A stretch of DNA of 33,975 nucleotides, taken from a virus. A program made the translations under genes and the position numbers. Of the stretch, positions 16,505-23,625 are shown one piece after another (within the stretch, counting starts at the first letter, position 1; each line of letters starts with the position of its first letter). The stretch is from the IMG/VR virus record IMGVR_UViG_3300017605_000867, positions 1-33,975 of that record; one strand, given 5' to 3'. The notes beneath the pieces were generated by a model. It did not search any database, had not been told where the DNA came from, and was given only the letters and a program-made list of their open reading frames with translations.

Positions 16505-17915
16505 ATCCTTTAGGATTCCAAGTTTGGAACTTCAAACTAGAAGCGGCCTTACCAGATGACCGCGCCGCTAGAATGATTTTTATAGATGGGATATTTTGTT
16601 TCGTTAGGAGTTTCAACAACTGACGTTCGTTCGTAACGTCCTTACTAGGACGTTCTAATCTAAGGTCGCTGTAAAGATACTCTTCTACTTGTTTTGGACT
16701 CCTAGGGTTGAAATCCTCTTTATTAGTCACTATGTTAAGACACCGACAAAGTTGTTCATATCTCCGGTGAAAATCTTCATAGAGAGTTTTTACTTTCTCT
16801 GTGTCGAGTTTTATCCCTTGAAACATCATTGTTAAGTAAGGTCTAATAGACTCATTAACCTGTTCTATAGAACTCTCGGCGCGAAGTCTCTTGGCCTCTT
16901 CTAACAATGGTTCATAGAGCATCTTCATTGTCTCTACGTCCTTACCGTTGTATTTCCACAAACTTTCTTGCTGAGAGAAATTCTTTGGGTCATAAATACC
17001 TTCGCTCTTGTGATAAGGTAAGTCCGTAAAGAAGGATATTACTCTAGCAAGGGATTTCTCCACTTCTGGGTAGAGTCTAGAGAACGCGAGCATCGTATCA
17101 AAAATCTTCTTAGGAAAAGGAACCTTATACTTAAGAGCCAACACAAACAAGTCAAACATACTATTATGGGCGATAACAGTATTATCTCGAAAGCTAATTG
17201 AAAGACTTCGGATAATTTCTCGACAGTCGTTTTCTCCATAAGCTAGTTGTCCGGTGTAGAGTTTCCAGGGGACCACAAAAACATTCTCTGAATCTAGAAA
17301 GCTAAATCCAAAACAAGTCATGTTAAGATTCTTGTCTGTTTCTATATCCACAAATAAGTGAGTGTTCTTGAAACACTTTAGATAAGAAATGACATTTTGC
17401 GCCGGAGGATTATAGAAAGCTTCTGAACCACCTTCCGAATAGAAAGAATGACGGCGTAAACCATTATGAAAAATCCTTAGAGCTTTCTTTACATCTTGAT
17501 AGAGCCAAAAACGATAATTCTTCCTCTGGGTTCTTCCACTAGTTTTAACAGAGGTATCTTCACTCTCTGCTGGAGTGTCTTCGTCTTCTCCGAAGTAGTT
17601 ACTTCTATCAAAGGCATCTTGAGGGGTAAACGTCGGAAGGAATACAACGTCATTTTGAATAATGGGGTATCCGTGAACAATGTCTATACGTTCACCAGGA
17701 CTAACTAAATCTAGAGCTTTCTGACCTAAAAGAAGGACTACTTTAGTTCCTGGTAAGTAGGGGTCTTTACTCTCTACAGTTCGGAGGTCAATTACTCCTC
17801 TATGTAAGGGGATAATTATAGACCAAAAGAAACTACCTGCATAGCCAGAGATTAGTTCTTCTGTATCGTGTCTGCTAGCTGAAGAGAGAACTACTGTGAA
17901 ACCAGAGTAGGTCAT
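16482..17915 (-). CDS. DNA polymerase family A, N-terminal half: 3'-5' exonuclease and thumb, split gene
   Basis: Residues about 55-105 (KVVLLLGQKAL, HGYPI, VFLPTFTPQDAF) resemble the uracil-glycosylase-like domain that precedes some phage polymerases. The proofreading exonuclease follows: ExoI FVDIETD (D190, E192), ExoII AHNSMFD (N251, D255) and ExoIII YNGKD (Y322, D326). A thumb region (about 350-460) ends with DFNPRSPKQVEEYL and ILAARSSGKAASS, which in intact enzymes is followed by the TGRLSS palm entry. The frame stops at 477, so the palm is supplied by the separate gene at 15140-16138. Its ATG overlaps the stop of the small membrane gene upstream. Confidence 0.9.
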   Translation of the reverse strand: MTYSGFTVVLSSASRHDTEELISGYAGSFFWSIIIPLHRGVIDLRTVESKDPYLPGTKVVLLLGQKALDLVSPGERIDIVHGYPIIQNDVVFLPTFTPQDAFDRSNYFGEDEDTPAESEDTSVKTSGRTQRKNYRFWLYQDVKKALRIFHNGLRRHSFYSEGGSEAFYNPPAQNVISYLKCFKNTHLFVDIETDKNLNMTCFGFSFLDSENVFVVPWKLYTGQLAYGENDCREIIRSLSISFRDNTVIAHNSMFDLFVLALKYKVPFPKKIFDTMLAFSRLYPEVEKSLARVISFFTDLPYHKSEGIYDPKNFSQQESLWKYNGKDVETMKMLYEPLLEEAKRLRAESSIEQVNESIRPYLTMMFQGIKLDTEKVKTLYEDFHRRYEQLCRCLNIVTNKEDFNPRSPKQVEEYLYSDLRLERPSKDVTNERQLLKLLTKQNIPSIKIILAARSSGKAASSLKFQTWNPKGYDTSKLQ

Positions 17916-18064
17916 TTGTAAAGCTCATTCTTAAGTTGAATCCAAACTAACGTAGAGGATCCCAAGAATGCGCCGAAAGATAGGATTTTTGCTAGGGTAG
18001 AATCAGAAGAAAAGAAAGAGACTACAGAAAGAATTACAAGGGTTATATCTAAAAGTAGATTTAT
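17912..18064 (-). CDS. Small two-helix membrane protein with apparent ATA start, 50 aa
   Basis: The frame runs from ATA at 18064 to TGA at 17912-17914 and contains no ATG, GTG or early TTG. It encodes two hydrophobic segments (about LLLDITLVILSVVSFF and ILSFGAFLGSSTLVWI) and a polar end (QLKNELYK). Its stop overlaps the polymerase ATG (ATGA). ATA overlaps the upstream stop as ATAA, mirroring the 4-base overlaps of neighbouring genes. Either ATA (or ATT) serves as start or the gene is a remnant. A holin-like or membrane-anchoring role is conceivable only from its hydrophobicity. Confidence 0.5.
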   Translation of the reverse strand: MNLLLDITLVILSVVSFFSSDSTLAKILSFGAFLGSSTLVWIQLKNELYK

Positions 18065-18282
18065 CGTATTCTTTTGTATTCTTTACCTGTTCCTAATGGT
18101 TGTTCTAGTTTTATTTTTCTGTTGCCTTGATAAACTACTTTTACTTCTGTTACTGGTATCATACATCCACAAGATACAAGAATTATAGGTGGAGGAATTA
18201 CTCCTTTAGCTACGATTAAGATTATCTCTAAGGGACGTTGACAAGAGAGGCAAGTTCCTAAATAGTAAGTAGAATCAATCAT
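18061..18282 (-). CDS. Hypothetical protein with cysteine pairs, 73 aa
   Basis: The 73 residues have CLSC near residue 12 and CGC near 38, separated by a hydrophobic proline-containing stretch (LIVAKGVIPPPIILV). The four cysteines could form a small zinc ribbon. The C-terminal part is basic (YQGNRKIKLEQPLGTGKEYKR). Start overlaps the upstream stop as TAATG. Family not recognised. Confidence 0.6.
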   Translation of the reverse strand: MIDSTYYLGTCLSCQRPLEIILIVAKGVIPPPIILVSCGCMIPVTEVKVVYQGNRKIKLEQPLGTGKEYKRIR

Positions 18283-18563
18283 TATAGTTCCTCATTAAGA
18301 TAGTCTGTTGCTAATCTTTTTTGTGCTCCAGCTAAGTAGAAAATACTATCAATGAGTTCTTTCTCTAGTTCTGGGAGCATAGGCCTATCGTAGATAATAC
18401 CTTCGTGTTCTTTCTGCCCTTTAATAAATTTCTCTATAGCTTTAGAACAAAAATTGGACAAGGTGTCAATAAGAAACTCTCTTGAGTCTGTTCCTAATTC
18501 ATAAAAATCTTTTCTAACTTTATCTTCTACATATATACGAATATCTGGAATAATATCATACAT
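18282..18563 (-). CDS. Hypothetical helical protein, 93 aa
   Basis: The product is mostly helical and charged (DTLSNFCSKAIEKFIKGQ; PELEKELIDSIFYLAGAQKRL). A gene of similar size and style is found at 28024-28278 (helical, with SxxLYLLAKKR near the end), so the two might be distant paralogues; this is only a resemblance of pattern. No motif known to me is present. It is part of the same leftward operon, four bases after the upstream stop. Confidence 0.6.
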   Translation of the reverse strand: MYDIIPDIRIYVEDKVRKDFYELGTDSREFLIDTLSNFCSKAIEKFIKGQKEHEGIIYDRPMLPELEKELIDSIFYLAGAQKRLATDYLNEEL

Positions 18564-18566
18564 AAG

Positions 18567-18758
18567 TTATACCTCCAATTTAACTAAAGATTCTTCCTCT
18601 ACTTCCTCTACTGAAATCCTCCCACGGTAGATGTGGTATTTCTTCTCTGGCTTAAAATAGTCTTCTGCAAAAACAAAACTGTCTGAGAATTGCCAAGCAA
18701 GTAATTTTACAAATATCTTTTTTCCTAAGGAGTCTATAAAGTAGTATCTTTTTTCCAT
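18567..18758 (-). CDS. Hypothetical protein, 63 aa
   Basis: The 63 residues are rich in aromatic residues and lysine (KRYYFIDSLGKKIFVKLLAW) with an acidic tail (EEVEEESLVKLEV), suggesting a small beta-rich fold. It is the first gene after a short noncoding gap containing a 10-base hairpin. No SD is visible; ATG follows an AT-rich leader. Family unknown. Confidence 0.55.
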   Translation of the reverse strand: MEKRYYFIDSLGKKIFVKLLAWQFSDSFVFAEDYFKPEKKYHIYRGRISVEEVEEESLVKLEV

Positions 18759-18808
18759 AAAATAAGGTTGCTACAGAATTTTATACTAGACTGTAGTACT
18801 CTAGTTAA

Positions 18809-18846
18809 TTACCCTTGGAAAAGAAAGCACTCAAAACCAAGGGTAA
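18809..18846 (-). repeat. Perfect 10-base inverted repeat between genes
   Basis: TTACCCTTGG (18809-18818) is perfectly complementary to CCAAGGGTAA (18837-18846) with an 18-base loop. It lies just after the stop of the SSB-like gene on the leftward transcript. No U-run follows in that direction, so it is more likely an mRNA 3'-end stabiliser or processing signal than an intrinsic terminator. Confidence 0.65.
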
Positions 18847-18851
18847 AAAGC

Positions 18852-19310
18852 CTATTCCCTCGGTCGGCTAGGATACCGGGTAATTTTCTTTCTCCAGGTA
18901 ACTTCGGGCTTCTTAGTATAAGGATTCAATACGGGTTCTCCTGTTACGTCGTTTTTCATCTCTTCTGACTCGCTAACAGCATAAGCGTAACCTTCTGCGC
19001 CTTTATAATCCAATGGATTAATATTGTCTAAGTCCTTAACGCTTACCTTAGGCAAGCCGAAAGAATCTCTCTGAGCGTTAACGACGCCGATAGCTTTATC
19101 AGATAGAACGGCCCAATTCATTATCTTTACACCGTTTATATCCAATGTCTCTCCATCTTGGGTATATGGTCCGTGCTCTATTATCTCGAAGACTTGGAAG
19201 AGCATAGGATTTCCTTTCTTGCTAGTTTGTCTCTCACACTCCAAGATACGGAATTTATAACAGTCTTGTTGTAGTCGAATTTCGTTTTCTGGTATTGTGT
19301 TTTCGGTCAT
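18852..19310 (-). CDS. SSB-like / DUF669-like protein candidate, 152 aa
   Basis: The 152-residue acidic product contains the pattern common in phage single-strand-binding or DUF669-like proteins: a beta start (CYKFRILECERQTSKKGNPML), strands with GPYTQDGETLDINGVKIMNW, a central insert, and a C-terminal strand (TWRKKITRYP). It is flanked by the Sak4-like ATPase gene cluster, a common partner of such proteins in phage recombination. Codon choice is less AT-biased than neighbours, and hairpins on both sides suggest strong expression. The fold is inferred; no signature residue proves ssDNA binding. Confidence 0.45.
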   Translation of the reverse strand: MTENTIPENEIRLQQDCYKFRILECERQTSKKGNPMLFQVFEIIEHGPYTQDGETLDINGVKIMNWAVLSDKAIGVVNAQRDSFGLPKVSVKDLDNINPLDYKGAEGYAYAVSESEEMKNDVTGEPVLNPYTKKPEVTWRKKITRYPSRPRE

Positions 19311-19511
19311 ATGTTTTTAGTTTGTTTTTTAGTTTGTTTCTCCAGTTATTTTACTTTGCTGGAGAACCAAAGTCACCTTTCTTCACCTAGTTATACTCGT
19401 GGAAGTTTACGGCGCAAACCTATTGAGTTATCCTCTTCCTTAAAACAAATAAGTAACTTCTCCCTAGATTACAGAGGGATTTACCGCACTGTAGCTAAGA
19501 GAATTCACTAC
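19311..19511 (-). promoter_or_regulatory. Leader of the SSB-like gene: hairpin, A-rich leader and weak promoter candidate
   Basis: On the leftward strand TTCTCCAG/CTGGAGAA (19338-19345 and 19359-19366) form a perfect 8-base hairpin. An unstructured A-rich leader with AAAAAACAAAC and AAAAAC then runs to the ATG. The same AAAAAACAAAC string precedes the 178-aa gene. Upstream, TTTGCG-N17-TATAAC could be a sigma-70-type promoter, but its -35 is poor. A rightward frame (19311-19547) that starts here is probably accidental. Confidence 0.4.
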
Positions 19512-19676
19512 TTAAGAGAGAGGTTCCTTCTTACTAGAGGGAGTTGATTGAGGGATAGTTTCCACTCGGAACTCCTTGGTAAGAGAAAGGGGTTGTTTCT
19601 TTTCTAGAGCTTTATGGATGAACTCTAGGGTTTTGTTTAGGTGTTCTAGTTTTAGTTCTTCTATGGATTTAGTCAT
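19512..19676 (-). CDS. Small hypothetical helical protein, 54 aa
   Basis: ATG at 19676 lies three bases after the upstream stop and the frame ends at TAA (19512-19514). The 54 residues start with a helix (TKSIEELKLEHLNKTLEFIHKAL) and end in a polar Ser/Pro/Lys tail. Tight spacing and a continuous helical N terminus support a real gene. Family not recognised. Confidence 0.6.
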   Translation of the reverse strand: MTKSIEELKLEHLNKTLEFIHKALEKKQPLSLTKEFRVETIPQSTPSSKKEPLS

Positions 19677-19679
19677 AGG

Positions 19680-19886
19680 TTAGAGTTTCTTTCCACTTGC
19701 TAACTTATATATTTCTTCTATCTCTTCGTTAGTTATTACTTCATGCATAAGTCTTCCAGGAGCTACAACATAGCGAAGTTTAACGCCGTCAATAATCCCT
19801 GCTATCTTATCCAATCTCTCTAAACTCCCACAATAATCTCTCATGGTCATAGCTAACTTATTCTTAAGATTATTATTGGAGTTCAT
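19680..19886 (-). CDS. Hypothetical protein, 68 aa
   Basis: The product begins with an asparagine-rich start, then a helical basic segment (RDYCGSLERLDKIAGIIDGVKLRYVV) and an acidic helix (ITNEEIEEIYKLASGKKL). The start overlaps the end of the Sak4-like ATPase gene by 14 bases, so the two are probably co-translated. No known domain is recognised. Confidence 0.6.
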   Translation of the reverse strand: MNSNNNLKNKLAMTMRDYCGSLERLDKIAGIIDGVKLRYVVAPGRLMHEVITNEEIEEIYKLASGKKL

Positions 19887-20538
19887 AGTACTCCTTAACT
19901 CTCTTTACAACTAGATCTAAGTCATTCGGCACCAACTGAGGAAACATTCCCTCTGGAGACTTAGCTGTAATAAGTCCATCGCTATTAGTAGCAAAATAAT
20001 AACTCGTGGGCTTATCTTTCTCAGCCTTGGCAAGAGTAAATAGAACAATCGGAAAGTGGTATTCAATCTTACCCTCATGTTTTTTCCCCTCTATTTTAAT
20101 ACGGCGCTGGTTAGTTTCCGCGCCGCTAGCACTCATCATCTTAACTATTTCATCAATAGCCAACACAATAACTATTTTTCCGTTGTTACTCTTAATTTTA
20201 TCTAAAAACTCCGAGACTTTATCGTTCAGGAAGTTATAGATTTCCCAACCAGTTGCGATTTTCTTACCTTTCTGAAGTAATTTATCCGCATACATAGTGA
20301 AGGATTCCACCACGATTACTTTCACGGAAGAATCTGCTAAGGCTTTTGTTAGCTCATTTTCAAAGGCTAGAGTGTCTGCTAGTTCTATATTGCGAGTGAA
20401 TTTGTTTGCTCCCTCAAAGGGTAGAGATTTATTCTCTATATTGAGGATAACTGTGCTTTCTGGAGGTAGATTTTTTATGGAGCGGGATTTACCTGAGCCG
20501 CTTGTCCCTACTACGGCAATCAAAGGATAGTTCTTCAT
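19873..20538 (-). CDS. Sak4-like RecA-family ATPase (AAA_24-like), 221 aa
   Basis: A Walker A motif, VGTSGSGKS, is at 10-18 right after the N-terminal strand, and a Walker B strand VKVIVVESF at about 72-80 ends with the acidic residue. This compact single-domain P-loop layout with an early Walker A and the LxxIxNKSLPF acidic sensor block is that of phage Sak4/AAA_24 ATPases, which pair with SSB proteins for strand annealing or recombination. The neighbouring SSB-like and RecB-like nuclease genes support a recombination module. The precise subfamily is inferred. Confidence 0.75.
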   Translation of the reverse strand: MKNYPLIAVVGTSGSGKSRSIKNLPPESTVILNIENKSLPFEGANKFTRNIELADTLAFENELTKALADSSVKVIVVESFTMYADKLLQKGKKIATGWEIYNFLNDKVSEFLDKIKSNNGKIVIVLAIDEIVKMMSASGAETNQRRIKIEGKKHEGKIEYHFPIVLFTLAKAEKDKPTSYYFATNSDGLITAKSPEGMFPQLVPNDLDLVVKRVKEYYELQ

Positions 20539-20543
20539 TTAAG

Positions 20544-20828
20544 TTACTTTTTCTTTCTATGTTGATTTAAGTTTACTAGTAAATTCACTACTAAATAACG
20601 GTAGAGTTCCGCTTTCTCTAAATCACTCAATTTTTCGAAGATTTCGATTTGAACTAATCTACCTAGAAGTAGCTCATGGAGTTGTTTTGGTCCAGCATTA
20701 GGGTGGTTCCATTCGGTTTTAGTTAGTTCACTAATGCAGCCTCTAGCTATTTTCTGCATTTCATCGGTATGTCTTACTTGTTTTTCGTTCATAATCTTCG
20801 GTAAAGAAGGACAAGGAGGCCAACTCAT
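20544..20828 (-). CDS. Hypothetical protein, 94 aa
   Basis: ATG at 20828 is six bases after the nuclease gene stop, which favours this start; an internal ATG at 20792 is an alternative. The product is helical (LHELLLGRLVQIEIFEKLSDLEKAELYRYLVVNLL) with a short proline-rich beginning and a basic end (NQHRKKK). It lies between the RecB-like nuclease and the Sak4-like ATPase and may be an accessory of that pair. No family recognised. Confidence 0.6.
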   Translation of the reverse strand: MSWPPCPSLPKIMNEKQVRHTDEMQKIARGCISELTKTEWNHPNAGPKQLHELLLGRLVQIEIFEKLSDLEKAELYRYLVVNLLVNLNQHRKKK

Positions 20829-20834
20829 ATCTTA

Positions 20835-21770
20835 CTAGTCTCTGAATTTAAGCGGATTATACTCCTTCTGTAGATAAGAATATTCTAGTATTCCTTTTCT
20901 ACAATCAACCGGCGCCGAGCAAATGGGGAAGTATTTGCACAAGCCAAAGGAGTTTTTACAAAAAGCAAAATTAGGTTGGTCATAAAGAGCGGATTCTTCT
21001 ACTTCCAATAAACTCAGCATGTTGAATCTCCATTTCTCTAGCCAATTAGAGAAGTCCTGGAGTTTCTCGTTGGAGTAGTATATAACAGAGGACCGCTTGA
21101 AGGCTACGCCGTCAAAATACCCGCTCTTTGCTGCTTTATCTGTAGGTTTCTTAATGAAGACTCCATTAACTAGAAACACTGGAGCTTTCTCTAGATTGTT
21201 AATGCTTTTGTAGATGTAACAATAAAGAGCTGCTTGAATATCTAGTTCAAAACCTTTTAGGAATCCATCGGAGTTACCTAAGTAAGTCCCTGTGGTTTTA
21301 TGGTCAACTAGGCAGAGTTCTCCATCATATTCACACACTAGGTCAATAGTTCCACAAAGGATAAATTCATACAGGGAGGTATGGAACCACGGAATAGCGA
21401 ACTTAGCTTCAACTAAGGGTTTTCCATCTACGGGGTTTTTAACAGGAACAATAACATCGCTACCGAAGCTCTCGGCATATTTCTTGCAAACTTGTATAAG
21501 ATGACTAGGAGTTCTAAATTCATCCTCTGGAAAAATTATTCCCTTTAAGTGCTCGCTGTAGTAATCTACTGCTATCTGAATACTATCTTTGACACTAACA
21601 CCACTATAGAAATTCTCAGCAAACTTGTGAAAGCCGGTTCCGTAGGCCATCTTATATTCTTTTTCTTCAAGTAAGTTATAACCTTTGAGGTTGTTTAAGT
21701 AGTATTTGCGAAAGCAACCGGCGCAGTCTTTCAAACTACTAGCATCGACGTAAACTATAGACTTCTGCAT
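20835..21770 (-). CDS. RecB/Cas4-type PD-(D/E)XK nuclease with probable Fe-S cluster, 311 aa
   Basis: I prefer ATG at 21770, which follows the upstream stop by two bases; a longer frame begins at 21827. Motifs numbered from that start: GTGFHKF (44-50, motif I His48), GTIDLV (140-145, D143), LVDHKTT (154-160, D156 and K158), and Q179xxxY183. These form the RecB-type nuclease site. C16 and C19 at the N terminus and the C-terminal CxxxxxLCKYFPIC cluster match the four-cysteine Fe-S layout of AddB/Cas4-like nucleases. It probably processes DNA ends in phage recombination or host DNA degradation. The iron-sulphur cluster is inferred from cysteine spacing. Confidence 0.85.
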   Translation of the reverse strand: MQKSIVYVDASSLKDCAGCFRKYYLNNLKGYNLLEEKEYKMAYGTGFHKFAENFYSGVSVKDSIQIAVDYYSEHLKGIIFPEDEFRTPSHLIQVCKKYAESFGSDVIVPVKNPVDGKPLVEAKFAIPWFHTSLYEFILCGTIDLVCEYDGELCLVDHKTTGTYLGNSDGFLKGFELDIQAALYCYIYKSINNLEKAPVFLVNGVFIKKPTDKAAKSGYFDGVAFKRSSVIYYSNEKLQDFSNWLEKWRFNMLSLLEVEESALYDQPNFAFCKNSFGLCKYFPICSAPVDCRKGILEYSYLQKEYNPLKFRD

Positions 21771-21772
21771 AG

Positions 21773-22252
21773 TTATATAGTAGGATATATCGTATTGAAA
21801 TGCCATTTCTTGTGGCAGGACATACAAAATTGTTGAACTTCTAAAGGTTTAGAATAATCATCGTGATGACATTCTATTACTATTCTAGTTCCTAGAATTA
21901 CTTCTTTTTTCTCTTTGACTTTACAATATTCACAATAATCCAATTTAACTAATCTTCCATCTTTTAGGGCTTTTTGAACTTCTTTCTGCGCCCATTCTTT
22001 TAATTCTACGTGTTTTCCTTCTCTTATAGGAGGAAATTTATTTCTAAATAATGCTGCACAACTTCTATTACAGAAATTACCATGACCTTTCTTCACATTA
22101 TGCATTAATGCTGTAAAGTTTTCTCCACAAGTTTTACAGATTCTCTTTATGTAGATTCGTCCTATAGCATCTTTGTGAGAAATTTCTACTGTCTTTCTGA
22201 GGTTTCTTGCATTATTTTAGACATAATCGACGTATATAATAGTCTTATTCAT
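21773..22252 (-). pseudogene. HNH endonuclease gene interrupted by an in-frame TAA at codon 12
   Basis: The frame starting at ATG 22252 (four bases after the upstream stop) encodes MNKTIIYVDYV, then TAA at 22217-22219. It then continues open to 21773. The continuation carries a zinc knuckle (CKTCGENF, then FCNRSC) upstream of the first internal ATG (22105) and ends in the HNH core (CEYC, ECHHDDYSKPLEVQQFCMSC). That conserved N-terminal knuckle should be translated, so either the TAA is read through, an ATT/ATA/ATC codon serves as start, or the gene is dead. HNH genes of this type are often free-standing homing endonucleases. Translation from 22105 would give a 110-aa product lacking the first knuckle. 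Confidence 0.7.
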
Positions 22253-22256
22253 AATG

Positions 22257-22532
22257 TTATAAGATTCTGCTCGTAAGGATATGTGCTTTAAGTTCAGGAA
22301 TACTCTTGGTTAAGAATATTCCTAAGGATACTTGAGAATCCCATCCTAGAATTATAACTATATCTTTAGTATCTTCTGTATTTTCAGAAGGAATAATTAG
22401 CTTTAGTTCTCCTAAAGGGTTATATTCGGCGTAAACTCCATCACCTAGGTATTGTTTAGTCTCTTTTACAACTCTATTACAAGTATGAAAAGGCATATCT
22501 GTCTCTTTTCCGCAGTTTTTACAAATACTCAT
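22257..22532 (-). CDS. Conserved-looking phage protein with N-terminal zinc knuckle, 91 aa
   Basis: The first 20 residues hold CKNCGKETDMPFHTC, a probable zinc knuckle (CxxC...HxC). After it comes YLGDGVYAEYNPLGELKLIIPSEN, a block that I recall from many small phage proteins of unknown function (usually starting at the LGDGVYA stretch). Start overlaps the gene before it by four bases (22529-22532). The molecular role is not known. Confidence 0.65.
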   Translation of the reverse strand: MSICKNCGKETDMPFHTCNRVVKETKQYLGDGVYAEYNPLGELKLIIPSENTEDTKDIVIILGWDSQVSLGIFLTKSIPELKAHILTSRIL

Positions 22533-22756
22533 AACCCCTCTATCTCCTTCTTCATAGCTTCTATCTCACTCTCTATAGAAACTTTCTTTCTTTTATTTTT
22601 CTTACTACCAGGTATCGGACAATCATCGCTGATTAGAACTCTACCGAAAGACTTTGGTTCTAAAGAAGTTATGTCTTTTAAGTAGTCTTTTAGTTGTTCG
22701 TCGTTCATAGCCTCTAGGGAGTCTGCTGAGGCCCCCAATAACTCTTCTATAGTCAT
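22529..22756 (-). CDS. Hypothetical protein, 75 aa
   Basis: The product is helical and acidic at the start (MTIEELLGASADSLEAMNDEQ) and ends with a basic turn (PGSKKNKRKK) and a coiled-coil-like tail (SIESEIEAMKKEIEGL). ATG overlaps the upstream stop (22753-22756). Family not recognised; the layout suggests a small adaptor. Confidence 0.6.
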   Translation of the reverse strand: MTIEELLGASADSLEAMNDEQLKDYLKDITSLEPKSFGRVLISDDCPIPGSKKNKRKKVSIESEIEAMKKEIEGL

Positions 22757-22947
22757 GGTAAATATTTTTTTATTACTTCTGCTTTGAGTTTATTTATTTC
22801 TTCCATTGTATAGAACTTATCATAAATTGTGGTAGGAAACATTCTTTGTGAGACTTCTATATTAAACTCTTCTTCTTTTTCTGGAGAAAGTTCTACTACG
22901 TGAAGAATAATTCTACCGTTTTCTATCGTTGTGTAGGAGATGCTCAC
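22753..22947 (-). CDS. Hypothetical protein, 64 aa, GTG start
   Basis: The start is GTG at 22947, which overlaps the upstream stop as GTGA, the same coupling style as the ATGA overlaps nearby. The product has a beta start (SISYTTIENGRIILHVVELSPE) and a helical tail with basic residues (NKLKAEVIKKYLP). A small regulatory protein is possible. Family unknown. Confidence 0.55.
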   Translation of the reverse strand: MSISYTTIENGRIILHVVELSPEKEEEFNIEVSQRMFPTTIYDKFYTMEEINKLKAEVIKKYLP

Positions 22948-23492
22948 TTTATTATCTTTATAGAATTAGAATCCACGCTAAATTCAAATCCACTTCCCCT
23001 AAGAATAGTTTTACACCACTCAATATCAGTCGGCGCTAAGTTTAGGTCACTTATGAATAATTTACTTTCGGCGCCATTATCTAAGAAACTAAGTAATCTA
23101 CTCTTCCACGCACTAACTTCTTCTAATATCTCTTTAGGGGTTCTATTCCCTACAACGGCGTGAAGAATTCTTGTATTGTAATCAATAAGAACGCCGTCCT
23201 CTTTAATTCTTATCTTAGTAAAAAGCTTTAGTCTCTCATAATCCTTCTTAGTATAACCATCAGTTCCGTCTACCGGAGACTTTCCCGGTTCGTAGTTATC
23301 CATTAGCCAGAGAAGCCCATCGTTTAATTTCTGTCTCAAAGATAAGAGAGTATATCCACTACCAGCTAAAGGAACTAATACTGCTCTACCTTCACGAAGA
23401 CACTTATCAAATACGGATTTGAATTGGAGTCCGTTCCTTCGTGAATAGGTAGAACGTGGGACACGGAAGTCTGTTACTGGGTTAGAGGACAT
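22944..23492 (-). CDS. Hypothetical protein, 182 aa, downstream of an attenuator-like leader
   Basis: The 182 residues are mixed alpha/beta: a basic start (FRVPRSTYSRRNGLQFKS), a helix-rich centre including EVSAWKSRLLSFLDNG, and a final strand pair (GFEFSVDSNSIKIIK). No catalytic motif is recognised. It is the first gene after the 442-base noncoding stretch that contains the terminator/antiterminator pair, so its expression, and that of the genes following it, may be controlled by attenuation. Confidence 0.65.
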   Translation of the reverse strand: MSSNPVTDFRVPRSTYSRRNGLQFKSVFDKCLREGRAVLVPLAGSGYTLLSLRQKLNDGLLWLMDNYEPGKSPVDGTDGYTKKDYERLKLFTKIRIKEDGVLIDYNTRILHAVVGNRTPKEILEEVSAWKSRLLSFLDNGAESKLFISDLNLAPTDIEWCKTILRGSGFEFSVDSNSIKIIK

Positions 23493-23603
23493 GGTTAACT
23501 TTCTTTATTAGGTTGTATTGATTCTGAAAGTAACTTAGGAGGAAATCTGACGGCGCCGTTTGAGTTGAAGTTTCATATGTGGTGAAATTAAACTAATACG
23601 CCG

Positions 23604-23625
23604 AAAAAAAAGGGAAAGCTCCCTT
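23604..23625 (-). terminator. Intrinsic terminator
   Basis: Read leftwards: AAGGGA-GCTT-TCCCTT followed by a run of Ts (stem 23620-23625 with 23610-23615, T-run ending at 23604). Stem, tetraloop and U-tract fit a rho-independent terminator. It lies after the 178-aa gene and its noncoding RNA elements and before the 182-aa gene. Its upstream half is shared with a competing stem (see 23618-23743). Confidence 0.85.

Noticed and set aside
18809-18846. Intrinsic terminator after the SSB-like gene
   Set aside because: The hairpin is perfect but no U-run follows in the leftward direction; kept only as a repeat.
19311-19547. 78-aa rightward frame before the SSB-like gene
   Set aside because: It starts beside the start codon of the leftward gene, consists of poor codons and lies opposite a leader with a hairpin; no other rightward gene is near.
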